Shown here: positions 16,153 through 26,335 of the stretch, piece after piece
How the letters are laid out: each line of letters opens with the position of its first letter
How positions within the stretch are numbered: the stretch's first letter is position 1
Source: Bacillota bacterium
GTDB taxonomy: Bacteria > Bacillota > Clostridia > DSM-8532
Assembly: GCA_023415825.1 (NCBI GenBank)
Contig: JAEZJF010000022.1
Coordinates: forward strand, 310,001 to 374,000
DNA length: 64,000 nt
Reading direction: 5' to 3'
Notes under the pieces: generated by a model
Database searches by the model: none
What the model was told of the DNA's origin: nothing
Seen by the model: the letters and a program-made list of their open reading frames with translations, nothing else
Translations under genes and position numbers: made by a program

Positions 16153-19100
16153 ATGAAAAAGTATCTTAAAAAAGTTCTCAGCCTATTGATTTGTATCGCT
16201 TTACTGTTTAACAGCTGCATCAGTGTTTTTGCATATGACGTGCTGTCTCAAGGAATGATGCAGAGCCCTATATCCATACCAAATCTGTACCCTGAACCTT
16301 ATTCAGGTATCAATATTCCTCAGCTTCAGCGGGGCGTATTACCTCAAATACCTCAAGTGCCCCAGAATGGTGATTTATTGTCTGCCATTCAACCTATCGT
16401 GCCAGAAAACAATATTCCAGTTTTTGAAAACCAAAATGAGTTGCCGGTTGATATTACAACTGGTAGTTTAAAATTAAATGAGGTTGATCTTTATCTTGCA
16501 GGTACAGGCTTGCATGTAAATATTGAAAGAAATTATAGCAGCGATAATACCGATGATGGACCATTTGGTGTTGGTTGGCAGTACAATCTGGATAGTCTGA
16601 TTCGCATGTATGCAGATTTTAAGATTGGTGAATTTCGTCAGGATGGAACTACTCGAAGCTACAATTTTATAAAGGACGATCCGGATGGGTATGTTACCCA
16701 ATATGACGGAGACAAAATGACTAACTATGAGCTTCATAAAGGGCACTATGACAAAGCAAAAGAGGACTCTTTAGAGCGTATAAGTCAATTCGAATATGTT
16801 GTGACAACTAAGACAGGAACAAAATATACCTATTTCAGTTATGATGCACCATGGCGTGAGAATCAGAGCAATAAGGAAGGTAAACTGATCCGTCAGGAAG
16901 ATATCCATGGAAATGCAATTAATTATATTTATGATGAAGATGGTCATATAACTGAAATCCGGGATACCGGAAACAGAGTTATAAAGATTACATGGGAAAA
17001 TAATCACATTAAAACCATAACGGATCCAGCAAATCAGGTTATTACCTATGCCTACGACGGAAGCAACCGCTTAATTGAAGTCACGACACCGGACGATAGT
17101 TCAATATCATACAGTTATGATTCAAATAACAGAATTACTGAAATAACAAATGGAGAATCAGAAACCCGTAACTTCTCATATGATTCAAACGGTAAAGTTC
17201 AGGCTGTTAATAATGCCTTGAATCAAACAGAATATACCTTTGCTTACAATGGAGCAAAAGTTGAAAAGATGGATGGTTCAAGCAATAAATGGACTTATCT
17301 GATAGAGGACGGAAAAGTCATAAAAGAAACGGACCCCTCGGAAAACATCAGAAATTATCAATATGATGATCAAGGGAATTTGACCTCAGTAACGGAACCC
17401 GCTGGATCCACTGCCTACAATTATGATGAGAAAAACAGAAAAATATATGAAAAAGATAAAAAGGGACTTGTAACAACCTATGAATATAATGATTTATGGG
17501 ACAAACCGAGTAAAATATCAACCGCTTATGGAGATACGATCTTTGCATATAATGAAAAAGGCGAAATAACAAGCCGCACCGAAGCAGATGGAAGACAAAC
17601 TGTTTTTGCATACAACGAAAAAGGTCTTATCGATGCAATTACCGATCCGGCTGGTAATATGACTAAATTCTTTTATGATCAATATGGTAACACGACAGAT
17701 GTTATCGATCCGGATGAACAGGTCACAAAATATACTTATGATATTCTGGGAAGACAGACCGAAGAAATAAGGGCTAATGGCTTAATGGTGGAAACACAAT
17801 ATGATGCCATGGGCAGAATCAAAGCTACTATTATTGGTGAAGAAAAAAGATATGAATATGAGTACGATGGTGCAGGAAGACTTAGAAAAACTAAAAATCC
17901 TGACAATACAACTGTAACATATGCCTTCGACGATGCAGGTAATATATTGAGCTTTACCGATCCAATGGGGCGAGCTTATGGATATACATACAATGCCAAT
18001 GGCAAAGTTACTGGTATAATCGACCCATCTGGTGAAACAACTTCATATAACTATGATATTCAGGGAAGGATTGAAAGTGTTTCGTCACCGACTGGTGATG
18101 ATCAATATAAGTACTGTGAATATGGCCTGAAAGAAGTAAAGAACCAATATGGAATCTTCACTTATACTTATGATGATCTTGGAAACCTGTTGTCAGTTAC
18201 AGACCATGCCGGCAGAAAAATTACTTATGAGTATGATGATAACAATCAGCCTATATCCATAATAGATGCTGCAGGTCGTAAAATGGAATATGGGTATGAC
18301 AGTACCGGAAGATTGATTTATCAAAAAGATTTTGACGGAAACGAATACTCCTATCAATATAATTCATTTGGGTTGGTGGAGAAGGTAAATCAAAGTCAAT
18401 TGGATGTTGTCTATACATATAATGCGAATTCACAACTTGAATCCAGAACCTATGCAGGAAATGTAAAGGAGAGTTTTTCCTACAACGAAAGCGGCATAAT
18501 TTCCACTGTCAAAAATCCATTAGGTGAAATTACATCTTACACCTATGATAGCTTTGATCGTCTTATCGGAGTTACAGATGCAGCTGGAGAAAGCTACATC
18601 TATGCATACGACCTAATGGACAGAATAACGGATGTAACGGATCCAAAAGGAAACATAACAGCTTACGATTACGATATACTTGGCAGGCTCACTAAGGTAA
18701 CCGATGCCATGGGGCAGGCAACCTCCTATCAGTATGACGATAAAAACAGAATAACAGTAATTACCGATCCCCTGGGACACAAACATAATTGGGAATATGA
18801 TGAGGCTTTTAGAAAAACAATCTATACTGACCCCAACGGAGAGAAAATTACATACACTTTTAATGATAAAAACCAGCTTATAGAGATTAAAGATCGTCTG
18901 GGTCATACCACATCCTATAGGCATGATGAATTAGGCCGGGCTATTGCAGAAATAAATTCTGAAGGACAGGAAACAAAATATGAGTACAATCTTCTGGATC
19001 AAATAACCAAAATAACTTACCCGGATCAAACAGCTATAGAAAATTCTTATGACAGCCAAGGCCGGTTGGTTGAAACGAAGAATCCAATAGGTCAAACCAT

Positions 19101-22100
19101 GCAACTGACTTATGATGAGTTTGGCCGGATCAAACAAGAAAGAAATTACCTTGGTGCTGCTACCGAATACGAATATGATGTGTTCAATCGGGTTTCGTCA
19201 GTAATTGATCCAAGGGGAGCAAAAACTGGTTACGAATACGATGCATCAGGAAGAGTGATTGCCAGAACTGATGCGTTGAACCATGAAACTAAAATAGAAT
19301 ATAATCACCAAAATCAGCCGGTTTCCGTTACTGTACCAAATGGTGGTGTGACCCAATATATTTATGATGCAGTGGGTCTTTTAACGCAAGAGACCGATCC
19401 CTTGGGACGTATAACATCGTATGCTTATGATGCAATGAATCGTATAACCGCAGTGACTGATCCTCTTGAACAGATAACGAAGCTAGAATACGATGTGCTC
19501 GGACACTTGACAAAACAGACCGATCCGGATGGAAACATTAGTGAGTATAAATATGATTCTATTGGAAATCTGGTAGAATCAATTGATGCATTGGGTAATA
19601 AAGCAAGTTTTGAATACGACGCTGAAGGAAGACTGACTAAACAAACGGATCCAAAGGGTGGAATTTATCAATACACGTATGACAGCCTCAGCAGAGTAAT
19701 AAAAGTCACTGACCCGCTTAATCATGATACTCTGACATCGTTTGATAGCTCAGGGAATATCAAGACTGTTACAGATAGTCTTCAAAACTCATGGAGCTAT
19801 ACCTATGATGCTATTGGAAGAATTACTGCTGAAACCAATCGGAATGGAAACACGACAAAATACAACTACGATGACTCTCTTCGTATTGTAAGCATTACAG
19901 ACGCACTGGACAATACCATGCGGCAAAAGTCCGACATAATGGGTAACATCATCGAAGTAACCGATCAGGCTGACAGAACCACATCTTATGAATATGATAT
20001 CCTGGGAAGAATGGTTAAACAAATAGATCCTTATGGAAACTTCAATACGCTTGAATACGATTCGATGGGCAATATTACCCGCCAGACAGACAAAAACGGA
20101 AGTGCATATAGTTATGAGTATGATCTGGTTGGAAATATAACAACAAGTATTGATCCCCAGGAAAATGAGACCCTGTTCGAATATGACAGCATGAACAGAC
20201 TTATTAACGAAACGGATGTCAGAGGAGGACAAGCCCATTATAACTATAACAATATGGGATTATTATCCGAGCAGATTGATAAGGAAGGCGGCATCCGGAA
20301 GTGTTCTTATGATGCCTTGGGGAGAGTCGTCAAAAACATTGACCCATTAAACAGAATCACAGAATATAAATATGATGAAAACGGAAACCTCATCAGGGAA
20401 ACGGCTCCAAATGGGGCAGTCACAAACTATAAATATGATATATCGAATAATCTTACTTCTGAAATACAACCAAATGGAGCGGAATGGAATTACAGCTATG
20501 ATGATATGTATAGGCTGACCGGAATTACGGATCCTTATGGTAATATTACTCGCTATAACATGGATGCCGAAGGTAATATTCTGAAGATTATAGACGCGAA
20601 TAACAACATCCGGACTTTTTCCTATAATGCACTGAGCAGGGTTACAAACATTAAGGATGCTGACGGCAATGAATCACAAATGGAATATGATACTGTAGGT
20701 AACCTGATTAGAGAGACAGATCCTTTAGGGAATGTATATGAATATACTTATGACAAACTGAACCGGCAAGTGGAGAGGATTCTTCCTTCAGGCGCCAGAA
20801 CTACTTTTGATTATGATCCGGCAGGAAATTTGGTACAGGTGACTGATCCGAAACAGAATGTAACCAAATATAAATATGATGCGGCTAATCGAGTAAAATC
20901 TGTTATCGATGCACTTGGCGGAATAACCGAATATGGTTATACAAAAACAGGAGAGCTTTCTTCGATAACGGATCCTAATGGAAATACCCGAAGCTGGGAT
21001 TACAATCTGAATGGGCAGCCAATTAAAGAGGTAAATCCGCTTGGAGATGCCACGATTTTCTCTTATGACAGAGCCGGACAATTATCCGGGCAAGCTTTCC
21101 CTGACGGAAAGACTGTCAATTATTCGTATACCAGTCTTGGACAGGTAGAACAAATAATTGCAGACGGGGAAAAAACCAATTATGACTATGACATCATGGG
21201 AAATCTGGCTTCTATGAAAACGCAGGATTCCCAGGATTTATTTAAATACGATCTTCTGGGACGAACGGTATATGAAAAGAATAATGAACTTGAAAAAGAA
21301 ATATGGATGGAATATGACGCAGTTGGTAATCTGACTCGCATTCAAAACAGTGAAGATCGAATAACCGCTTATTCATATAATAGCATTAGCCGGGTACAAA
21401 GTATCACCGATCCGGACGGAAATAAAACCACTTTTGATTATGATACCCTGGGCAGAGAAGTTATGAGGAATCTGGCCAACGGAAATACGATTTCAAAGCA
21501 ATATGATAGGGATGGGAATCTTGAAGAAATAGTAAATGGTAGCAGGAATGGAGTCCTATCATCTTTCTCTTATGAGTATGATTCAAATGGAAACATAATA
21601 ACTCAAACCGAAGAAGATGGAGCAAGGACAAGCTATTCCTATGATGCACTGAATAGATTGGTTGAAGTTAGTTATCCAAGGGTCAGGTTAAATAGCATGA
21701 TGCAGTTATATAACAATGATTCGGTAACATTGGATGACCTCAAGGCACTTCAACAGGAGATGGCAGAACCTCAGATAATTGATGAGAAAATTGAGCCCAT
21801 AGACAATGGGGAAGAGAAAACAATCGAAACAGAAACAAAGAATGAGAAGAATACAAAGAAGGAAAAAAATAAAGACAAAGTATCTGGACTTTTAAATGTC
21901 TCAGACAAAAATATTTTCGCTAGCCTGAATCATGGCAGCTTGTTTGCGAAAAATGAAAAGAATGATGATAGCAAAGAAAACAATGGCAGCAACGGAAATA
22001 AAGACAATAATGATAAAGAAAACAGCGGCAATAATGAAAATAGTAATTCTGAAGATAAAAAAGAAAATGATAATAGCGGAAATGGTAACAGCCAGGATAA

Positions 22101-24912
22101 AGAAAAAGAAAACAATGGTAATGGACAGGATAAAGAGAAAGATAACAATGGGAACGGACAGAACAAAGAAAAAGAAAACAATGGTAATGGTCAGGACAAA
22201 GAAAAAAATAATAATGGCAATGGACAGGATAAAGAGAAAAATAACAATGGAAAAGGGAAAGATAAAAATAAAACCAATAACGGAAAAAATAATGATGATA
22301 CCGATTTAGTAGAAGAGGAGCTTCTTCCTCAAGAATATCTCCTGACTCAGACTATATTCTTCCCTTATGCCTATCAGATTCCAGAGATTATGGACTCGCA
22401 ACCGCAGTATCTGATTAACCCTCAAAGTAAGGTTAGTTATACATATGATGCAGCAGGTAACCGAATCCTCATGGAAAATGATGAAGGCACAACTGAATAT
22501 GAATATAATGAAGCAAATCAGTTGGTCAGGGCAGGAAATAAAGCATATGAATATGACAAGAGAGGAAATCTTATTAAGGAAACTACTGAAGAGGGGCAAA
22601 AGGAATACAGCTATAACGCAAAGAATCAGCTTGAGGAAGTACAATTCAGTGATGGAACTTACGCCCGATATGGGTATGACGGATTGGGAAGAATGGTATC
22701 CCGTGAAGAAGCCAACTACAACCTGTCTGAGATGATGGATAAAATGACCAATGAAAAAGGCTATACCGAGACTGTGCAAACCAGGATTAGTAACGGTAAC
22801 GCTAATGGTAATGATAATGAAAAGAGCAATAACGGGAATGCATATGGAAAGGAAAAGGAAAAGAGCAATAACGGGAACGCATATGGAAAGGAAAAAGAGA
22901 AGAACAATAACGGAAATAATAATCCAAACAGTAATGCCGGTGGTAATGGTAATGGAAAATATAACAATCCTGGGCAAGGCAACAAATATGGAATTTACAA
23001 GGAGGATCAGAAACCCATAATCTTTAAGCCATCGGACATTGAAGCCACAAGATACCTGTATCTTGGCCTTTCTAACACCCTGCACAAGGAATATAGCCCT
23101 AAAGGCTCACCCTATGCAGAGTACTATCAGGCAAACGGTCAGGTGATAAGCCAGAAGATGTTCGGACTCCACGGTAAAATAACTCCCGGGCAGGAGAAGG
23201 AATTGAAAACAAATGGCGGGCTGATGTATTACCAATATAATGGGCAAAGATCAGTTACCGAAATGACCAACCGTCATGGGGAAGAAATCGAACACTATCG
23301 TTATGATGCCTTTGGAAACATCAATACGGGTATCACAGCCCCATACAACACCATAAGCTATACAGGCCAGCGCTATGATGATAAAACAGGCTTGGTTAAC
23401 ATGAATGCCCGGTGGTATAATTCCAATGCAGGCAGATTTATCACAGAAGATACATACCTGGGTAACCTGTTCAACCCACAAAGTCTGAACCGCTATGCTT
23501 ATGTAATGAACAACCCGATAAATATGTGGGATCCGACAGGCAATATACCGGAGTGGGTGGGAGATGATCATTACTATACAGAATTTGGTGACTCAAATAA
23601 AGTAGAAGACGATTACCGGCTTTCGCATTCTAACTCATATGATAGCGGATGGAATTTGATTCAGACAATAGAAAGTGCAAAACAAATCGAACGATATTAT
23701 GAGCGTACGGTTGAAAATTCATGGACATACAGACATATGCATCATAGTTATAATGTTTCAACAGATCCCATTACCGGGAAAAAGACATATACTCGTGTTA
23801 ACACAGAAACAGAGGATGTAACATATGAAAAAACAGACTATTATTATGACTCGGTAATTGAAACCGCAGCGGAGATTGCAAATAAGTCCAGGGATATTAT
23901 CAATCAAAAAACAGGAACCCCACCTAAAAATCTGGATGCGGCGGCATTCAGTGTCGAAAGAGTAAACGGAAAGATTGTGAATCCGGGTGATATCATACTG
24001 GGGTCTGGGTCTAAGAAAACGGATAAAATAATAACTTCAGTCGTTCAGGAAAAGCTTAATACAACCTTAGGCACAAATCTTGTTGTAGATGGTCTTTATG
24101 GACCGAAGACAACAAGCGCTGCAAGAACAGCGCAAAAAGCATTAGGCCTTCCTGCAAATGGTGTGCTGGATGTAGAAACATTTGCAATGCTAATGGAAAC
24201 CAATGAATTCCTAGGCAATACTAATTACGTGCAAAAGCATGATCCTGAGGTAAATCAAGGGACAAGCAGTGCCAGAAATGGTAGTACTAATCAAGGGACA
24301 AGCAGTGCCAGAGACAATAAATATATGCAGATGCATGACCCTGAGGCAAGGCTTGGTGGTACCATGACAAGTTTGAATCAAGGTACAGGAAAAAATCCGG
24401 ATTCATTAGTCCGTGCGGAATCATTTGGTCATTTTGATGATAACTATTATGTAGCCGATATAGGATATGGAGAGTATGGAAATTTATATGCTTTATCTGC
24501 GGAGCTAGATGGTAAGGCATCAATAGAAGACAATACTCTAAATGTGGGTGGAGAAGCAGGAGTTAGCGTATTAGATTTAGAAGGTTCAACTCCGAAATTA
24601 GGGTTCCCAACAGTAAATGTATCATTAAATGCTGAAGGTGAGTTCTTAAGTGCAGAAGGAGAAGCGGGGGTATTAGCAGGCAAAAATGGTTTTGGAGGGA
24701 AATTAGGTGGTACAGCTTCAGTGTATAAAGGAGAAGTGGGTACAGAATTAAATATAATTGGCATAAAAATTAATTTAGGGGCTGAAGGTCATGCTGTGGC
24801 GGTAGGTGCAGAAGCTAAGTTAATGATTAATTGGACAGAAGGACGTGTAGAAGGAAAACTAGTATTAGTACCATTAATTGGAGGAGGATTTAACTTTACG
24901 ATTGAATGGTAA
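16153..24912 (+). CDS. Giant secreted YD-repeat (Rhs/WapA-like) polymorphic toxin-type protein
   Basis: 2,919 residues from ATG 16153, set by AGGAG seven bases upstream; longer in-frame starts lie in the riboswitch terminator. A signal peptide (about 1-30, KKYLKKVLSLLICIALLF then VFAYDV) is followed by a DUF6531-like start (PVDITTGSLKL, about 97-155). Next come on the order of 70 YD repeats (about 250-1840), a low-complexity Asn/Gly/Lys/Glu linker (about 1890-2055), a few more YD repeats, and a second linker. The Rhs-associated core motif (GRFITEDTYLG to NRYAYVMNNPINMWDPTG) ends near residue 2462. The tip contains a peptidoglycan-binding module (VVDGLYGPKTTSAA, about 2627-2680) and a glycine/alanine-rich C-terminus of about 150 residues. 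By family precedent the repeats form a shell around a delivered C-terminal domain. Toxicity of this tip is an inference. Expression is tied to c-di-GMP. Confidence 0.9.
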   Translation: MKKYLKKVLSLLICIALLFNSCISVFAYDVLSQGMMQSPISIPNLYPEPYSGINIPQLQRGVLPQIPQVPQNGDLLSAIQPIVPENNIPVFENQNELPVDITTGSLKLNEVDLYLAGTGLHVNIERNYSSDNTDDGPFGVGWQYNLDSLIRMYADFKIGEFRQDGTTRSYNFIKDDPDGYVTQYDGDKMTNYELHKGHYDKAKEDSLERISQFEYVVTTKTGTKYTYFSYDAPWRENQSNKEGKLIRQEDIHGNAINYIYDEDGHITEIRDTGNRVIKITWENNHIKTITDPANQVITYAYDGSNRLIEVTTPDDSSISYSYDSNNRITEITNGESETRNFSYDSNGKVQAVNNALNQTEYTFAYNGAKVEKMDGSSNKWTYLIEDGKVIKETDPSENIRNYQYDDQGNLTSVTEPAGSTAYNYDEKNRKIYEKDKKGLVTTYEYNDLWDKPSKISTAYGDTIFAYNEKGEITSRTEADGRQTVFAYNEKGLIDAITDPAGNMTKFFYDQYGNTTDVIDPDEQVTKYTYDILGRQTEEIRANGLMVETQYDAMGRIKATIIGEEKRYEYEYDGAGRLRKTKNPDNTTVTYAFDDAGNILSFTDPMGRAYGYTYNANGKVTGIIDPSGETTSYNYDIQGRIESVSSPTGDDQYKYCEYGLKEVKNQYGIFTYTYDDLGNLLSVTDHAGRKITYEYDDNNQPISIIDAAGRKMEYGYDSTGRLIYQKDFDGNEYSYQYNSFGLVEKVNQSQLDVVYTYNANSQLESRTYAGNVKESFSYNESGIISTVKNPLGEITSYTYDSFDRLIGVTDAAGESYIYAYDLMDRITDVTDPKGNITAYDYDILGRLTKVTDAMGQATSYQYDDKNRITVITDPLGHKHNWEYDEAFRKTIYTDPNGEKITYTFNDKNQLIEIKDRLGHTTSYRHDELGRAIAEINSEGQETKYEYNLLDQITKITYPDQTAIENSYDSQGRLVETKNPIGQTMQLTYDEFGRIKQERNYLGAATEYEYDVFNRVSSVIDPRGAKTGYEYDASGRVIARTDALNHETKIEYNHQNQPVSVTVPNGGVTQYIYDAVGLLTQETDPLGRITSYAYDAMNRITAVTDPLEQITKLEYDVLGHLTKQTDPDGNISEYKYDSIGNLVESIDALGNKASFEYDAEGRLTKQTDPKGGIYQYTYDSLSRVIKVTDPLNHDTLTSFDSSGNIKTVTDSLQNSWSYTYDAIGRITAETNRNGNTTKYNYDDSLRIVSITDALDNTMRQKSDIMGNIIEVTDQADRTTSYEYDILGRMVKQIDPYGNFNTLEYDSMGNITRQTDKNGSAYSYEYDLVGNITTSIDPQENETLFEYDSMNRLINETDVRGGQAHYNYNNMGLLSEQIDKEGGIRKCSYDALGRVVKNIDPLNRITEYKYDENGNLIRETAPNGAVTNYKYDISNNLTSEIQPNGAEWNYSYDDMYRLTGITDPYGNITRYNMDAEGNILKIIDANNNIRTFSYNALSRVTNIKDADGNESQMEYDTVGNLIRETDPLGNVYEYTYDKLNRQVERILPSGARTTFDYDPAGNLVQVTDPKQNVTKYKYDAANRVKSVIDALGGITEYGYTKTGELSSITDPNGNTRSWDYNLNGQPIKEVNPLGDATIFSYDRAGQLSGQAFPDGKTVNYSYTSLGQVEQIIADGEKTNYDYDIMGNLASMKTQDSQDLFKYDLLGRTVYEKNNELEKEIWMEYDAVGNLTRIQNSEDRITAYSYNSISRVQSITDPDGNKTTFDYDTLGREVMRNLANGNTISKQYDRDGNLEEIVNGSRNGVLSSFSYEYDSNGNIITQTEEDGARTSYSYDALNRLVEVSYPRVRLNSMMQLYNNDSVTLDDLKALQQEMAEPQIIDEKIEPIDNGEEKTIETETKNEKNTKKEKNKDKVSGLLNVSDKNIFASLNHGSLFAKNEKNDDSKENNGSNGNKDNNDKENSGNNENSNSEDKKENDNSGNGNSQDKEKENNGNGQDKEKDNNGNGQNKEKENNGNGQDKEKNNNGNGQDKEKNNNGKGKDKNKTNNGKNNDDTDLVEEELLPQEYLLTQTIFFPYAYQIPEIMDSQPQYLINPQSKVSYTYDAAGNRILMENDEGTTEYEYNEANQLVRAGNKAYEYDKRGNLIKETTEEGQKEYSYNAKNQLEEVQFSDGTYARYGYDGLGRMVSREEANYNLSEMMDKMTNEKGYTETVQTRISNGNANGNDNEKSNNGNAYGKEKEKSNNGNAYGKEKEKNNNGNNNPNSNAGGNGNGKYNNPGQGNKYGIYKEDQKPIIFKPSDIEATRYLYLGLSNTLHKEYSPKGSPYAEYYQANGQVISQKMFGLHGKITPGQEKELKTNGGLMYYQYNGQRSVTEMTNRHGEEIEHYRYDAFGNINTGITAPYNTISYTGQRYDDKTGLVNMNARWYNSNAGRFITEDTYLGNLFNPQSLNRYAYVMNNPINMWDPTGNIPEWVGDDHYYTEFGDSNKVEDDYRLSHSNSYDSGWNLIQTIESAKQIERYYERTVENSWTYRHMHHSYNVSTDPITGKKTYTRVNTETEDVTYEKTDYYYDSVIETAAEIANKSRDIINQKTGTPPKNLDAAAFSVERVNGKIVNPGDIILGSGSKKTDKIITSVVQEKLNTTLGTNLVVDGLYGPKTTSAARTAQKALGLPANGVLDVETFAMLMETNEFLGNTNYVQKHDPEVNQGTSSARNGSTNQGTSSARDNKYMQMHDPEARLGGTMTSLNQGTGKNPDSLVRAESFGHFDDNYYVADIGYGEYGNLYALSAELDGKASIEDNTLNVGGEAGVSVLDLEGSTPKLGFPTVNVSLNAEGEFLSAEGEAGVLAGKNGFGGKLGGTASVYKGEVGTELNIIGIKINLGAEGHAVAVGAEAKLMINWTEGRVEGKLVLVPLIGGGFNFTIEW
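22099..22260 (+). repeat. In-frame 33-bp tandem repeats in the Rhs linker
   Basis: About five imperfect units encode NNGNGQDKEKE-like 11-residue blocks. They form a charged, flexible linker and are a likely site of length variation by slippage. Confidence 0.7.
22820..22917 (+). repeat. In-frame 39-bp tandem repeats in the second Rhs linker
   Basis: Two and a half units encode SNNGNAYGKEKEK-like 13-residue blocks, followed by an Asn/Gly-rich stretch. It lies between the last YD repeats and the Rhs core. Confidence 0.65.
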
Positions 24913-24964
24913 TTGAGAGCCATGCTATTATTTGAATGAAAATCAGTTAAGGAGATGCGGTATT

Positions 24965-25159
24965 ATGAATCAAAAAATGTTTAGCAAAGTATACAAATAT
25001 CTACAAATTTTTGGATATGTACTTACGGTGTTCTTTCTTTTAATTACAGTCACTTCCTTTATAATGTACCCCAGTTTAAAGGGGCTAATAATAGGCTTAT
25101 TGATATCTGGTCTAATGATATTTCTATACTTTTTTGTTTTAAATAGAATAAAAAAATGA
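24965..25159 (+). CDS. Small two-helix membrane protein, candidate immunity protein of the Rhs tip
   Basis: 64 residues from ATG 24965, which follows AAGGAG ten bases away; an earlier ATG at 24932 has no ribosome binding site. Two transmembrane helices (about 12-32 and 39-58, VLTVFFLLITVTSFI and LIIGLLISGLMIFLYFFVL) are joined by a short loop, with a basic tail NRIKK. It begins 52 bases after the Rhs stop on the same strand. In polymorphic toxin loci the gene directly after the toxin normally encodes the immunity protein. Toxins acting on membranes are typically paired with small membrane immunity proteins. That reading is an inference from position and topology; the family is not recognised. 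Confidence 0.6.
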   Translation: MNQKMFSKVYKYLQIFGYVLTVFFLLITVTSFIMYPSLKGLIIGLLISGLMIFLYFFVLNRIKK

Positions 25160-25225
25160 GAGTATTGAAACTTAATTTTTTATATCTTTTCCGGGAGCTT
25201 ATGTACAATTTATGTATGTATAAGA

Positions 25226-25400
25226 CATGGTGACATTTCGCTCGTCTTAAAAATGAAATGATAACAAAAACGAGACGATTTAAACATCTCTGTGTTTTAC
25301 GTAATCAAGACGGCAGTACGATAATGCGTTTCACGTACTGCCTTTGTAAAAAAAAATTATTCCCATATTTCTGCGAGATTCCAGCGATTATGGGCTCTTT
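25226..25400 (+). pseudogene. Degenerate Rhs-tip remnant, unit 1
   Basis: 25357-25398 is about 80 percent identical to 22357-22400 of the Rhs gene (around AGATTCCAGAGATTATGG) but is not in an open frame. The unit starts with a GACATTTCGCTCGTCTTA element. It resembles 25753-25973 along most of its length, including the shared ATAATGCGT. It precedes the 93-aa gene, as an old toxin tip would precede its immunity gene. Confidence 0.6.
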
Positions 25401-25434
25401 CCCTATGTCTTAAAAAGATTTGAGGAGTTAGTAC

Positions 25435-25716
25435 ATGGATGATATTAAATTTGAAATCTTAGATGTCTTGGTTGATAGTGATATAAATCTAGTTAACTTA
25501 GTTGATATTCTAAAATACTACGAAATTACTTGTAGCAACGAGAACATTAAATCAATATTAAAGGAATTGCTTGAAAACAACTGCATAACAATCTCGTATC
25601 CCCAGAATGCAGAAATTAACGATTTTATATTAGCAAATGATGAACAGGTTGATGATTATTGGTTTTCTATAGAAAACGTTGGTAAAGCAAAATGGGAAGA
25701 GCTAAAAAAGAAATAA
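25435..25716 (+). CDS. Hypothetical 93-aa acidic protein, possible orphan immunity protein
   Basis: 93 residues, acidic, without membrane helices or cysteine-rich motifs apart from one Cys pair (CSNENIKSI and NNCITIS). The predicted helix-rich first two thirds end in DDYWFSIENVGKAKWEELKKK. The start has GAGGAG eight bases upstream. It follows a decayed Rhs-tip fragment, so it may be an immunity gene kept after its toxin tip was displaced. A small winged-helix protein is another possibility. The family is not recognised. Confidence 0.55.
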   Translation: MDDIKFEILDVLVDSDINLVNLVDILKYYEITCSNENIKSILKELLENNCITISYPQNAEINDFILANDEQVDDYWFSIENVGKAKWEELKKK

Positions 25717-25752
25717 CAGCAACCGTTAATTAATATAGGGAGTAAGCAAGAA

Positions 25753-26312
25753 ATGGGAACGTTTCGCTTGTCTTAAAGATGAAATGATTATAGAGACTAG
25801 TGATACCCATGTCATGCAAATTCAAGGCGACAGTTCAGAAGATACCTTTGTAATAGATTTTGCTGCTTGCTATGATGGGTAAATAATGCGTATCATTGAC
25901 TGTCTCCGCCGAAAGTAATTTTCCGCCCATACTTCTAACGGAGCTCCTGAGATTATTGATTCTCAACCGTAGTAAAGGAATATACAAGCAAGAATAGAAA
26001 CCCATAGCCTTTGAGTCATCGGATATTGAAGCCATATGATACATGGATCTTGGACTTTCTAACACCCTTTACAAGGAATACAGCCCTAAAGGCTCACCCT
26101 ATGCAGAGTATTACCAGGCAAACGGTCAGGTGATAAGCCAGAAGATGTTCGGACTCCGCAGTAAAATAGCTCCCGAACAGGAGAAGGAATTGATATCAAA
26201 TAGCGGATTGATGTACTATCACACAGTATTGGATTACAACGTGGACGGGGCAATAGAAAAGTGGGAAGCTGCTCAACAAGTTGTAAATAGAAGTAATAAT
26301 TATAAAAAATAA
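25753..26312 (+). pseudogene. Degenerate Rhs-tip remnant, unit 2 (contains an 89-codon open frame)
   Basis: 25919-25973 matches the Rhs gene near 22360-22410. It then jumps about 600 bases, and 25975-26220 matches 22988-23230 with an internal stop and frame loss before 26043. From ATG 26043 an open frame of 89 codons keeps LSNTLYKEYSPKGSPYAEYYQ and QVISQKMFG of the Rhs protein. It diverges after GLMYY into a short novel tail ending VVNRSNNYKK. No ribosome binding site precedes 26043. It is best read as a displaced Rhs C-terminal module whose toxin end has largely been lost. Confidence 0.75.
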
Positions 26313-26335
26313 AATAAGTAACGGATGGATAAAAG

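Noticed and set aside
22099..22917. Possible CRISPR-like array
   Set aside because: Tandem units are contiguous, in frame and lack unique spacers; they encode a protein linker.
22306..23085. 259-codon minus-strand frame inside the Rhs gene
   Set aside because: It is an antisense frame produced by the repetitive AT-rich coding sequence on the plus strand; hydrophobic, low complexity and without a start signal.
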